Positions 18,720-27,824 of a DNA stretch of 64,000 nt are shown piece after piece. Each line of letters starts with the position of its first letter. The stretch's first letter is position 1. A model generated the notes under the pieces. That model searched no databases. It was given only the letters and a program-made list of their open reading frames with translations, and was not told where the DNA came from. Source of the stretch: Streptomyces flavidovirens DSM 40150 (GTDB lineage Bacteria > Actinomycetota > Actinomycetes > Streptomycetales > Streptomycetaceae); assembly GCF_000429085.1 (NCBI RefSeq), contig NZ_AUBE01000026.1, positions 1 through 64,000 on the forward strand, read 5' to 3'. The position numbers and the translations under genes were made by a program.

Positions 18720-21700
18720 ATGTTTCACGTGAAACCGATCGACCCGCGTCTGCTCCGGTACGCCCGCGCCACCCGCCTCTTCCTGGGGGCGGTGGTGGTC
18801 CTCGGCCTGGCCGGAGCGGGCCTGGTCGTCGCCCAGGCCATGCTCATCGCCGAGGTGGTGGTGGGGGCGTTCCAGCGCGGCCTGGACGGTACGGAGCTGC
18901 GTACGCCGCTGCTGCTCTTGGCGGCGGTAGCGCTGGGGCGCGCCCTGGTGGCGTGGCTTACGGAACTGGCCGCGCACCGGGCGAGTGCGGCGGTCAAGTC
19001 GGAGCTGCGGGGGCGGCTGCTTGAGCGGGCCGTGGCGCTGGGGCCGGGGTGGCTGAGTCAGCAACGGGTGGGGTCGTTGGTGGCGCTGGCCACGCGGGGC
19101 GTCGACGCGCTGGACGACTACTTCTCGCGGTACTTGCCGCAGCTCGGGCTCGCGGTCGTCGTACCGGTGGCGGTGCTCGCCCGGATCGTGACCGAGGACT
19201 GGGTCTCGGCGGCGGTGATCGTGGGGACGCTGCCGCTGATCCCGCTGTTCATGGTCCTGATCGGGTGGGCCACCCAGGCGCGGATGGACCGGCAGTGGCG
19301 GCTGCTGTCGCGGCTGTCCGGGCACTTCCTGGATGTCGTGGCCGGGCTGCCGACGCTCAAGGTGTTCGGGCGGGCGAAGGCGCAGGCGGAGTCGATCCGT
19401 TCGATCACGGCCGAGTACCGGCAGGCGACCATGCGCACGCTGCGCATCGCGTTCTTGTCGTCGTTCGCGCTGGAGCTGCTCGCGACGCTGTCGGTGGCGC
19501 TGGTCGCGGTGGGCATCGGTATGCGGCTGGTGCACGGAGACCTGGATCTGTACACGGGGCTGGTGATTCTGGTGCTGGCGCCCGAGGCGTATCTGCCGCT
19601 GCGGCAGGTCGGGGCGCAGTACCACGCGGCGGCGGAGGGGCTGGCCGCCGCGGAGGAGATCTTCGAGGTACTGGAGACGGAGCCGCGGCGGGCGGCGGGC
19701 GGCGCGGACGCGCCGACCGGGACGCTGCGGGTGGAGGGTGTGACGGTCCGCCACGCCGGGCGGACCGAGGCGTCGCTGGACTCGGCGTCGCTGGTGGTGC
19801 GTGAAGGCGAGACGGTCGCGGTCGTCGGGCCGAGCGGGGTCGGCAAGAGCACGCTGCTGAATGTGCTGCTCGGGTTCGCCCCGGTGGACGAGGGACGGGT
19901 GGCCGTCGGCGACGGGCCGGGCGCCGTGGACCTCGCGACCGTGTCGATGGAGCGGTGGCGGGAGCGAATCGCGTGGGTGCCGCAGCGGCCGCATCTGTTC
20001 GCGGGAACGGTCGCCGAGAACGTACGGCTGGCGCGGCCGGACGCGGATGACGCGGCGGTCGTCGCGGCTTTGCGGGACGCCGGGGCGTACGACTTCGTGG
20101 CGGCGCTCCCCCAGGGCGTCGAGACGCGGCTCGGGGAGGACGGCGCGGGGCTGTCGGCCGGGCAGCGGCAACGGCTCGCCCTCGCGCGGGCGTTCCTCGC
20201 CGACCGGCCGCTGCTACTGCTGGACGAGCCGACGGCGAACCTGGACGGGGAGACGGAAGCGGGGATCGTCGACGCGGTACGGAGGCTGGCGGCGGGGCGC
20301 AGCGTGGTGCTGGTGGTGCACCGGCCGGCGCTGCTGGCTGTGGCGGACCGGGTCGTGGAGCTGGGGGGTCCGTGGGGGGCGGGCGGTGGGGGCGTGGGCG
20401 TGGGTGCGGGTGCGGATGCGGCCGTCGGGCGCCGTTTCGGGGCTGGCGGGTTTCCCACCCACCCGCCCGTTGAAGGGGGACGGCTTGTTGGGCGTTCCGG
20501 AGGCCCTGCGGGCCAGGGTGCGGGTGCGGAGGCGCGCTGCTCGGGAGCGGAGGGGTTTCCCATCCGCCCGCCCGTTGAAGGGGGACGGCTTGTTGGGCGT
20601 TCCGGAGGCCCTGCGGGCCAGAGTTCGGGTGCGGAGGCGCGCTGCTTCGGAGGGGAGGGGGTTCCCGCCCACCCGCCCGTTGGAGGGGGACGGGTCGTTG
20701 GGGGTTCCGGGGGCCCTGCGGGCCAGGGTGCGGAGGCGCGCTGCTTGGGAGCGGAGGGGGATAGTGACCGGGCGTCGGTTGGGGTGTTGAGGCGGGTTCG
20801 GGAGGGTGCTGGGGAGTTGCGTGGGCGGTTGGGGCTCGCGTTGGGGCTCGGGAGCCTTGCGCTCGGGTCGGCCGTGGGGCTCATGGCCGTCTCCGGATGG
20901 CTCATCTCCCGTGCCTCCGAGCAGCCCCCGGTGCTTTACCTGATGGTCGCCGTCACCGCTACCCGTGCCTTCGGCATCGGGCGCGCCGTCTTCCGGTACG
21001 CCGAGCGCCTCGTCGCGCACGACGCCGTACTGCGGATGCTCGCCGAAATGCGCGTCGCCGTGTACCGGCGCCTGGAGCGGATCGCGCCCGCCGGGCTGCG
21101 CGAGACCCGGCGCGGTGACCTGTTGTCCCGGCTCGTCGCCGATGTGGACGCGTTGCAGGACTACTGGCTGCGGTGGCTGCTGCCCGTCGGCAGCGCCGTT
21201 CTCGTAGGTGCGGGCTCCGTCGGGTTCACCGCCTGGCTGCTGCCCGAGGCCGGTGCGGTACTGGCCGCCGGGCTCCTCGTCGCCGGGGTGGGCGTGCCGT
21301 GGCTGAGCGGGGCCTGTGCCCGGCGGGCCGAGCGGCAACTGGCGCCCGCGCGCGGGGTGCTGGCGACGCGGGTCGCCGATCTGCTCGGCGGTACGGCCGA
21401 GCTGACCGTCGCCGGCGCGCTCAAGCGACGTATGGCAGGGGTCCGGGAAGCCGACGGGGCGCTGACGCGGATCGCTTCGCGAGGTGCGACCGCCACCGCC
21501 CTCGGCGGCGGGCTCTCCTCGCTGGCCTGCGGGCTGACCGTGGTGTTCGCCGCGCTCGCCGGGGTGCAGGCCGTCCACGACGGGCGGCTGTCGGGGGTGA
21601 CGCTCGCCGTGGTCGTACTGACTCCGCTTGCCGCCTTCGAAGCCGTCACCGGGCTTCCGCTCGCCGTGCAGTACCGCCAGCGCGTCAAGCGCAGCGCGGA

Positions 21701-22571
21701 GCGCGTGTACGAGGTGCTGGACGCGCCCGTGCCGGTGCGTGAGCCGCAGACGCCCGCCGCCCGGCCCGCCTCACCCTTCCCGCTGGAGATGCGGGGGATT
21801 GGCGCCCGCTACGCCGGGCAGGATCGGGACGCGCTGGCCGGCCTCGACCTGACGCTGGAGGCCGGCCGGCGCATCGCCGTGGTCGGCCCCTCCGGCGCCG
21901 GTAAGACGACACTCGCCCAGGTGCTGCTGCGCTTCCTGGACGCGCGGGCGGGGACGTACAGGCTCGGCGGAACGGACGCTGCGGAGCTCGACGGCGACGA
22001 CGTGCGTAGGCTCGTCGGCCTGTGCGCGCAGGACGCGCACCTGTTCGACAGCTCGGTACGGGAGAACCTCAGGCTGGCCAGGACCGACGCGTCCGAGCCG
22101 GAGCTCAGGGACGCCCTCGCCGCCGCCAGGCTGCTGACCTGGGTGGACGCTCTGCCCGACGGACTCGACACGATGGTCGGCGAACACGGCGCCCGCCTCT
22201 CCGGCGGCCAGCGCCAGCGCCTCGCACTGGCCCGCGCACTCCTCGCTGATTTCCCGGTCCTCGTACTCGACGAGCCCGCCGAGCACCTCGACCTGGCGAC
22301 GGCGGACGCACTGACGGCCGACCTCCTGAAGGCCACGGAGGGCCGTACGACGCTGATCATCACGCACCGGCTCCAGGGCCTGGAGGCCGTGGACGAGGTG
22401 ATCGTGCTGGACGGCGGCCGCGCCGTACAGCGCGGTCCGTACAGGCGGCTGGTGGAGGCCGAGGGGCCGCTGCGGCGGATGCTGGAGCGGGAGCTGGCGG
22501 CCGAACCGCTCGCAGCGGGCGAAGTGGGAGAAGTGGGAGAAGTGGGAGAAGAAGCCCGACTTTCGCCCTGA
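18720..22571 (+). CDS. cydCD: CydD-CydC fused heterodimeric ABC exporter
   Basis: A protein of 1283 residues joining two complete ABC half-transporters. The CydD-like half (1-560) has a six-helix membrane domain, Walker A GPSGVGKST, signature LSAGQRQRLAL and Walker B LLLLDEPTANLD. The CydC-like half (680-1283) has Walker A GPSGAGKTT, signature LSGGQRQRLAL and VLVLDEPAEHLD. In E. coli, CydDC exports glutathione and cysteine and is needed to assemble cytochrome bd; the fused form is usual in Streptomyces. The linker contains three in-frame 35-residue repeats. The first five codons (MFHVK) form a perfect parS sequence. The C-terminus has a short EVGEVGEVGE repeat. It ends just before the histidine kinase. 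Confidence 0.93.
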   Translation: MFHVKPIDPRLLRYARATRLFLGAVVVLGLAGAGLVVAQAMLIAEVVVGAFQRGLDGTELRTPLLLLAAVALGRALVAWLTELAAHRASAAVKSELRGRLLERAVALGPGWLSQQRVGSLVALATRGVDALDDYFSRYLPQLGLAVVVPVAVLARIVTEDWVSAAVIVGTLPLIPLFMVLIGWATQARMDRQWRLLSRLSGHFLDVVAGLPTLKVFGRAKAQAESIRSITAEYRQATMRTLRIAFLSSFALELLATLSVALVAVGIGMRLVHGDLDLYTGLVILVLAPEAYLPLRQVGAQYHAAAEGLAAAEEIFEVLETEPRRAAGGADAPTGTLRVEGVTVRHAGRTEASLDSASLVVREGETVAVVGPSGVGKSTLLNVLLGFAPVDEGRVAVGDGPGAVDLATVSMERWRERIAWVPQRPHLFAGTVAENVRLARPDADDAAVVAALRDAGAYDFVAALPQGVETRLGEDGAGLSAGQRQRLALARAFLADRPLLLLDEPTANLDGETEAGIVDAVRRLAAGRSVVLVVHRPALLAVADRVVELGGPWGAGGGGVGVGAGADAAVGRRFGAGGFPTHPPVEGGRLVGRSGGPAGQGAGAEARCSGAEGFPIRPPVEGGRLVGRSGGPAGQSSGAEARCFGGEGVPAHPPVGGGRVVGGSGGPAGQGAEARCLGAEGDSDRASVGVLRRVREGAGELRGRLGLALGLGSLALGSAVGLMAVSGWLISRASEQPPVLYLMVAVTATRAFGIGRAVFRYAERLVAHDAVLRMLAEMRVAVYRRLERIAPAGLRETRRGDLLSRLVADVDALQDYWLRWLLPVGSAVLVGAGSVGFTAWLLPEAGAVLAAGLLVAGVGVPWLSGACARRAERQLAPARGVLATRVADLLGGTAELTVAGALKRRMAGVREADGALTRIASRGATATALGGGLSSLACGLTVVFAALAGVQAVHDGRLSGVTLAVVVLTPLAAFEAVTGLPLAVQYRQRVKRSAERVYEVLDAPVPVREPQTPAARPASPFPLEMRGIGARYAGQDRDALAGLDLTLEAGRRIAVVGPSGAGKTTLAQVLLRFLDARAGTYRLGGTDAAELDGDDVRRLVGLCAQDAHLFDSSVRENLRLARTDASEPELRDALAAARLLTWVDALPDGLDTMVGEHGARLSGGQRQRLALARALLADFPVLVLDEPAEHLDLATADALTADLLKATEGRTTLIITHRLQGLEAVDEVIVLDGGRAVQRGPYRRLVEAEGPLRRMLERELAAEPLAAGEVGEVGEVGEEARLSP
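18722..18735. promoter_or_regulatory. parS site (ParB-binding)
   Basis: GTTTCACGTGAAAC, a perfect 14-bp match to the Streptomyces and Bacillus parS core, flanked by T on the left and C on the right. It overlaps the start codon region of cydCD. ParB spreads from such sites to organise the origin region for segregation in sporulating hyphae. I saw no second copy in the window. Confidence 0.9.
20448..20762 (+). repeat. Three in-frame 105-bp tandem repeats in the cydCD linker
   Basis: Three copies with period 105 bases; the marker GCCCGTTGAA/GCCCGTTGGA recurs at 20465, 20570 and 20675. The last copy is slightly shorter and more diverged. Each encodes 35 residues containing PPVEGGRLVGRSGGPAGQ and EARC. 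Because the period is a multiple of three the reading frame is kept. Confidence 0.9.
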
Positions 22572-22595
22572 AATATGACTTATTAGGCTCTAGGC

Positions 22596-24311
22596 ATGCC
22601 AGTGGAGGACGTGCCGGACCGGAACGACCACCTCGAAGCCGCCACGCGGGCCGCCCGCAGCCTGCAGGGCCTGCCCACCGAACTCACCGCGCGCGTCCCC
22701 CAGCTCCTGGAGGCCATGCGGTCCGTCGGTACGGGCCTTGAGCTGCACTCCACCCTCGACCGGATCTGCGAGACCGCAGCCGAGCTCGCCGGCGCCAGGT
22801 ACGCGGCGATCGGTGTCGTCGACGAAGAGCGCGACGGCCTCGCCGACTTCGTGACGTACGGCATGAGCGAGGAGCAGGTCGCCCGGATCGGGCGGCTGCC
22901 CGACGGCCACCACGGGCTGCTGGGAGCGCTGGTCCAGGACCCCGAGCCGGTACTCCTCGGTGATCTGACCACCGCCCCGCGCTTCGCCGGATTCCCCGCG
23001 CACCACCCCACGATGGGGACTTTCCTGGGCGTTCCCATCCGCGTACAGGGCGAGATCTTCGGCAATCTCTACCTCGCGGAGAAGCACGGCGGGGCCGGGT
23101 TCGACGACTACGACCTGCAGATGGTCCGGGTGCTCGCCACGGAGGCCGGGATCGCCATCGGCAACGCCCGGCTGTACGAGGCGGCGCGCCGGCGCGAGCG
23201 CTGGATCGACGGGTCCGTCGCCGTCACCACCGCGCTCCTGTCCGGCACAGACGCCGACGAGGCGCTCACCGTCGTCGCGGAACAGGCCCGCCGTCTCGCC
23301 GACTCGGCCGCCGGAATAGTGCTCCTGCCCGCCGAGGGGGGCGGCCTGGAGATCGTGGCTGTCTCGGCCGACGATCCGTCCGAGTCGCTCGGCGTGGTCA
23401 TCCCGCCACACAGCCCGGTCGTGGCGCGGCTCCTGGCCGGCAAGGCGGTGTTCATCGGCGACTCGGCGAGCGACCCGCGCCTGATCACGAGACTGGCCAG
23501 GCGGTACGGGCCCAGCATGCTGCTGCCGCTGCACAGCGGCGGCCGGGTGCTCGGCGCCCTCGCCACACCCCGCGCGCGGGGCGCGAAGCCGTTCACGGAG
23601 GCGGAGCGGACACTGGCCGCGCAGTTCGCGTCGCAGGCCGCGCTCGCGCTGATGATGGCGGAGACGCAGCGGGACCGGGAGCGGCTCGCGGTGTACGAGG
23701 ACCGCGACCGGATCGCCCGCGATCTGCACGACCTGGTCATCCAGCGGCTGTTCGCGACCGGGCTGATGCTGGAGAGCGCGCAGCGCAGATCCGTGGTGCC
23801 CGAGGTGCGGACGGGGGTGGGCAGGGCGGTGGATGAGCTGGACGTGACGATCCAGGAGATCCGTACGGCGATCTTCGCGCTCCAGCAGGGCCCGGCCGAG
23901 GCGCCTTCGGGGCTGCGTACACGCGTACTGCGGGAGATCAACATGGCGGCCGTGCCGCTGGGCTTCAAGCCCGGACACCACTTCGTCGGCCCCGTGGACT
24001 CGCTGGTCGGCGAGCTCACCGGCAAGAACCTCATCGCGGCGCTGCGCGAGGCGTTGTCCAACGCCTTCCGGCACGCGCGTGCCTCCCGTATCGAAGTCGT
24101 CGTGGACGCCACCGCCGAACTGGCGGACGGGAGCCGCGGGGTACGTCTCTCGGTCGCGGACGACGGGGTCGGCATCCCGCAGGGCGGCCGGCGCAGCGGG
24201 CTGCGCAACCTCAAGCGGCGGGCCGAGTCACTGGGCGGTACGAGCCGGTGCGGGCCAGGGCTCGGTGAGGACGGCGGGGGCACGACGGTGGTGTGGGAGG
24301 CGCCACTGTAG
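22596..24311 (+). CDS. Sensor histidine kinase with two GAF domains (DevS/DosS-like)
   Basis: A soluble kinase of 571 residues. GAF1 (about 45-195) ends in GVPIRVQGEIFGNLYLAEK, GAF2 covers about 210-370. The HisKA_3 dimerisation helix follows with the phospho-acceptor His in DRDRIARDLHDLVIQRLF, then an HATPase domain with ALREALSNAFRHARAS and DDGVGIPQGGRR. GAF1 keeps the HHPTM segment that aligns with the haem-ligand region of mycobacterial DosS, so a gas or redox sensor role is possible. No response regulator is adjacent. The start at 22596 has no ribosome site but lies seven bases after TAGGCTC, suggesting a leaderless transcript. It directly follows cydCD. Confidence 0.88.
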   Translation: MPVEDVPDRNDHLEAATRAARSLQGLPTELTARVPQLLEAMRSVGTGLELHSTLDRICETAAELAGARYAAIGVVDEERDGLADFVTYGMSEEQVARIGRLPDGHHGLLGALVQDPEPVLLGDLTTAPRFAGFPAHHPTMGTFLGVPIRVQGEIFGNLYLAEKHGGAGFDDYDLQMVRVLATEAGIAIGNARLYEAARRRERWIDGSVAVTTALLSGTDADEALTVVAEQARRLADSAAGIVLLPAEGGGLEIVAVSADDPSESLGVVIPPHSPVVARLLAGKAVFIGDSASDPRLITRLARRYGPSMLLPLHSGGRVLGALATPRARGAKPFTEAERTLAAQFASQAALALMMAETQRDRERLAVYEDRDRIARDLHDLVIQRLFATGLMLESAQRRSVVPEVRTGVGRAVDELDVTIQEIRTAIFALQQGPAEAPSGLRTRVLREINMAAVPLGFKPGHHFVGPVDSLVGELTGKNLIAALREALSNAFRHARASRIEVVVDATAELADGSRGVRLSVADDGVGIPQGGRRSGLRNLKRRAESLGGTSRCGPGLGEDGGGTTVVWEAPL

Positions 24312-24420
24312 AAGCGGTGAGCGATCTCTGCGGGAGCCGGTGCGCGATCCGCTGCGCAGCTCCCTGCGCGATCTTCTGCGGAGCCGTCGCGTGATCCCGC
24401 TGCGGGCGGCTGCTCGGGCA
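24312..24420. repeat. Degenerate short repeats after the kinase gene
   Basis: Four imperfect copies, about 24 bases apart, of a motif like GCGATCTNCTGCG separated by GAGCC-like spacers. They lie between the kinase stop and the peptidase gene. No gene is visible here. Confidence 0.4.
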
Positions 24421-24446
24421 CGGCTGAAGGCCCTTGGGTAGGCCGG

Positions 24447-25634
24447 ATGGCGGGACGACACCCCGGTGGCGTGACCTTGGTGCACGCGATCGGCGGGTGG
24501 CCAAGACACCATCCGTGGATGCACCTCGGACCCTGCCAACGGCTGCTCGTGCCGGTGCTGTGCGTGCTTCTGGGCCTTGCCGCGCCTGCCGCCGCAGCTT
24601 CCGCCGCAGCCGTACTCGCCGCTCCCGCGCCCGCAGTCGCCCACTCCGCCGCGTCGGCCGTTCCCGCCGGTGACGCCTCCCCCGACGGACCCGTCATCGG
24701 CGCCCGGGTGGCGCGGCTGTACGAACAGGCCGCCCGCGCCTCCGCGACGTACGAGCAGGGCAGGCGCGCGGCGAAGGAACAGCGGGCGAAGGCGCTGCGC
24801 CTGGAGCGGCTGCTCGCGCGCGAGCGCAAGGAGATCGAGAGGCTGCGCGGGGACGTGGGCAGGGTCGCGCGCGCCCAGTACCGCGCCGGCGGCGGCGGGA
24901 TCGCGTACACGGCGAAGCTGCTGCTCGCGGACGACCCGCAGGAACTGATGGACGGTCACCGCCTCGCCCGGCAGGCCGAGCTCGCCGTGTCCCGCATGCT
25001 GGACCGGGCAAGACGCGCCGAACACAGGCTCGCCGAGGGCGAGCGGCTGGCGAGCGCCACCTGGCTCGACCTCGACGCCCGTACGGAGCAGCTCGCGTCG
25101 GTCAAGCGGGCCATCACGGCGAAGCTCGAAGACGCCCGGTGGAAGCTTCAGGGCGAGGCGGACCGCAGCGTCGCGGCGGGGCGCTGCGCCGGCGCCGTAC
25201 GCGTGGACGAGCGGGGACCGCGCACTTCGCGCGCGTGGGTGACGCCTGTCGAGGAGTACGAGCTGTCCGCCGCGTTCGGCGGTGCCGGCGCCCGCTGGAG
25301 GAACCGGCACACCGGGCAGGACTTCGCCGTGGACATCGGCACACCGGTGCGCGCCATCGGCAAGGGCCGTGTCGTCTCGGTCTCCTGCGGCGGCGGTTTC
25401 GGGATCGAGGTGGTGATCGGACACCCGGACGGCTACTACTCGCAGTACGCGCACCTGGCCGGAGTCATGGTCGACCAGGGGGAGCGGGTGCGTACCGGCC
25501 AGTGGATCGGGCAGGCCGGTACGACCGGCAACTCCTCTGGGCCGCACCTGCATTTCGAGGTACGGCTCACTCCCCACCTGGGGTCGGGGATCGACCCGGC
25601 GCCTTGGATGCGCGAGCGCGGGGCGGGATTCTGA
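24447..25634 (+). CDS. Secreted M23 (LytM-type) peptidase with coiled coil
   Basis: A protein of up to 395 residues; the start is uncertain, since ATGs at 24447 and 24519 both precede a signal peptide (LLVPVLCVLLGLAAPAAAAS). The middle, about residues 90-240, is a charged helical coiled coil as in NlpD/EnvC-type proteins. The C-terminal LytM domain shows HTGQDFAVDIGTPV (first His and Asp zinc ligands) and GPHLHFEVRL (HxH), so the catalytic set is complete. It probably cleaves peptidoglycan cross-links outside the membrane, or regulates another hydrolase. A single gene, convergent with the HAD gene. Confidence 0.88.
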   Translation: MAGRHPGGVTLVHAIGGWPRHHPWMHLGPCQRLLVPVLCVLLGLAAPAAAASAAAVLAAPAPAVAHSAASAVPAGDASPDGPVIGARVARLYEQAARASATYEQGRRAAKEQRAKALRLERLLARERKEIERLRGDVGRVARAQYRAGGGGIAYTAKLLLADDPQELMDGHRLARQAELAVSRMLDRARRAEHRLAEGERLASATWLDLDARTEQLASVKRAITAKLEDARWKLQGEADRSVAAGRCAGAVRVDERGPRTSRAWVTPVEEYELSAAFGGAGARWRNRHTGQDFAVDIGTPVRAIGKGRVVSVSCGGGFGIEVVIGHPDGYYSQYAHLAGVMVDQGERVRTGQWIGQAGTTGNSSGPHLHFEVRLTPHLGSGIDPAPWMRERGAGF

Positions 25635-25655
25635 GGGCCCCGCGCCGCTGCGTGG

Positions 25656-26522
25656 TTACAGGGCGGCCAGGATCCGTTCGATGACCACCGCGACGCCGTC
25701 GTCGTTGTTCGCGACCGTACGGCCGGACGCCGCTGCCACCACGTCCGGGTGCGCGTTGCCCATGGCGTACGACGTGCCCGCCCAGGCCAGCATCTCCACG
25801 TCGTTCGGCATGTCCCCGAAGGCCACGACCTCGGCGGGCGAGATGCCGCGCTCCGCACAGCACTGCGCCAGGGTGCTGGCCTTGGAGACGCCGTAGCCGC
25901 TGATCTCCAGCAGGGCGGTCGGGCTGGACCGGGTAACGGACGCACGCTTGTCCGTGGTCGCGCGGGCGAGGGTGAGGAAGTCGTCGGGGGACAGCTCGGC
26001 GTGGTGGGCGAGCAGCTTGACGACCGGGGCCCCGGAGCCGGGGGTGCCCTCCGCGAGGAGCTTTTCGGCGGTGGCCACGGTCGCGCCCGGGTCGAGGTGG
26101 AAGGGCGGGTATCCGGGTTCGTAGTGGATGCCTGTGGCGAGCTCGACCGCGAAGGAGGTGCCGGGAGCGGCGGCGCGCAGCGCGAGCACGACGGCGAGGG
26201 CGTCCTCGCGGGCCAGCGGGCGGACCTGGATCAGCTTCCCGCCCGCGTGCAGGTCGACGACGGCGGCGCCGTTGGCGCAGATCGCCAGGCCATGGCCGTG
26301 GACGTGGTCGCTGACGACGTCCATCCAGCGGGCCGGGCGGCCGGTGACGAAGAAGACCTCGATGCCGGCCCGTTCTGCGGCGGCGAGCGCGGCGATCGTA
26401 CGGTCCGACACGGACTTGTCGTCACGCAACAGCGTGCCGTCCAGGTCGGTCGCGATCAGCCGTGGGGTGGTGGTGCCGGCCGGGGCCGGCCGGGCCTGCT
26501 GAGGGTCGGTAGCTGAGGTCAC
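25656..26522 (-). CDS. Cof-type HAD phosphatase
   Basis: A protein of 288 residues from the GTG at 26522. HAD motif I is [13 protein letters not shown], motif II VFFVTGRP, the lysine is in YGVSKASTL and motif III is [13 protein letters not shown]. The large C2 cap places it with Cof-type phosphatases that act on sugar phosphates or cofactors such as FMN. A second gene of the same type lies at 39721, with about the same architecture. Cytoplasmic; substrate unknown. Confidence 0.87.
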   Translation of the reverse strand: MTSATDPQQARPAPAGTTTPRLIATDLDGTLLRDDKSVSDRTIAALAAAERAGIEVFFVTGRPARWMDVVSDHVHGHGLAICANGAAVVDLHAGGKLIQVRPLAREDALAVVLALRAAAPGTSFAVELATGIHYEPGYPPFHLDPGATVATAEKLLAEGTPGSGAPVVKLLAHHAELSPDDFLTLARATTDKRASVTRSSPTALLEISGYGVSKASTLAQCCAERGISPAEVVAFGDMPNDVEMLAWAGTSYAMGNAHPDVVAAASGRTVANNDDGVAVVIERILAAL

Positions 26523-26856
26523 AGATCCATCTTCCCGTACGGGATGCACGGGCGTGCGACGGGGCGCACATCTGAGATCCACCGGGAAGCGGCCCGCCGG
26601 GCCCATCCGGGAGGGCCTCCCCGCGATCGGCGAGGGCCGGGCATCCATCGCGATTGGTGAGGGGGACCCCGCGATTGCCCGACCCCGCGCCTGCGCGGAC
26701 CGAGAGCTTCCCGGTCCGCAAGGAGAACGCGATCGCCGGTCTGCGCGAGGATCGCCGGTCTGCGCGAGCCGGCGGCCGGGCTGAGCGAGGAGCTGATCGA
26801 GGAGGGACCCTCAGGACCCGCCCCAGCACGGACGGGGTTCCACGTAGGGTCGGGGG
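26523..26856. other. Intergenic region with a 19-bp tandem duplication
   Basis: 334 bases between divergent genes. I see no supportable gene; the open frames are short, Arg/Gly/Ala-rich and lack ribosome sites. A 19-bp unit, GATCGCCGGTCTGCGCGAG, occurs twice in tandem at 26731-26749 and 26750-26768. Confidence 0.5.
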
Positions 26857-27756
26857 ATGCGCTTGAGTACCGTCATACTTCCCATCCGCCGTTGGTCGCA
26901 GGGCGGCCGTGACGCCTGGCAGCGGGCCGAGCAGCTCGGCTTCCACACTGCGTACACGTACGACCACCTGTCCTGGCGGACCTTCCGCGACGGCCCGTGG
27001 TTCGGCGCCGTGCCGACCCTGACCGCCGCCGCCGGCGCGACCTCGCGCATGCGTCTTGGCACGCTCGTCACCTCGCCGAACTTCCGGCACCCCGTGACCC
27101 TCGCCAAGGACCTGATCACGCTGGACGACGTGTCCGGCGGCCGCATGACCCTCGGCATAGGCGCAGGCGGCAACGGGTTCGACGCCACCGCACTCGGCCA
27201 GGAGCCCTGGACGCCGCGCGAGCGCGCCGACCGCTTCGGTGAGTTCCTGCCGCTCCTGGACCGGCTGCTCACCGAGCCCGCCGTCACCCACGCGGGCACG
27301 CACTACTCCGCCGTCGAGGCCCGCAACATCCCCGGCTGCGTTCAGGGGCCGCGGCTGCCCTTCGCCGTCGCCGCGACCGGCCCGCGCGGGCTGAAGCTCG
27401 CCGCCCGGTACGGCCAGGCCTGGGTGACCACGGGCGACCCGAAGGTCTCCGAGTCCGGTACGCCGGCCGAGTCGCTGGAGGCCATCCGCGGCCAGATCAC
27501 CAAGCTGGGCGCCGCCTGCGCCGACATCGGCCGGGACGCCGGCGAGCTCGACAAGATCCTGCTCACCGGCTTCACCCCGGAGCGAAGCGGGCCGCTGGAG
27601 TCCCTCGACGCCTTCGTCGACTTCGCGGGCAGGCACTTCGCCCTCGGTTTCACCGAGATCGTTCTCCACGCCCCGATGCCCGACTCGGACTTCGCGGCCG
27701 ACGAGAAGGTCTTCGAGCGGATCGCGACAGAGGGGCTCGCTCAGCTCGGTGCCTGA
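26857..27756 (+). CDS. LLM-class (F420-dependent type) oxidoreductase
   Basis: A protein of 299 residues from the ATG at 26857. It has the luciferase-like TIM-barrel pattern: WQRAEQLGFHTAYTYDHLSW, LGTLVTSPNFRHPVTLAKD, DDVSGGRMTLGIGAGG, then GRHFALGFTEIVLHAP near the end. In actinobacteria such proteins mostly use F420 or FMN to oxidise or reduce small substrates. The substrate is not deducible. It is separated from the following gene by about 70 bases. Confidence 0.85.
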   Translation: MRLSTVILPIRRWSQGGRDAWQRAEQLGFHTAYTYDHLSWRTFRDGPWFGAVPTLTAAAGATSRMRLGTLVTSPNFRHPVTLAKDLITLDDVSGGRMTLGIGAGGNGFDATALGQEPWTPRERADRFGEFLPLLDRLLTEPAVTHAGTHYSAVEARNIPGCVQGPRLPFAVAATGPRGLKLAARYGQAWVTTGDPKVSESGTPAESLEAIRGQITKLGAACADIGRDAGELDKILLTGFTPERSGPLESLDAFVDFAGRHFALGFTEIVLHAPMPDSDFAADEKVFERIATEGLAQLGA

Positions 27757-27824
27757 GGTTCCGGGCCTGGGAGGGCGTGCGTTTTCGCGCCGGAGGTCGT
27801 TCCGGGATGCCTAGGCTGGTTCGT

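Noticed and set aside
16143-20171. A 4-kb open reading frame on the minus strand opposite cydABCD
   Set aside because: It is an antisense frame of the cyd operon generated by high GC3 codon use; the sequence is Arg/His/Gln-rich with no family signature, and all three plus-strand genes are well supported.
20448-20762. Repeats in cydCD as a CRISPR array
   Set aside because: The 105-bp units are contiguous and in frame, without unique spacers.
26554-26784. A 76-residue protein in the gap before the LLM gene
   Set aside because: No ribosome site, and the composition is that of random GC-rich DNA.
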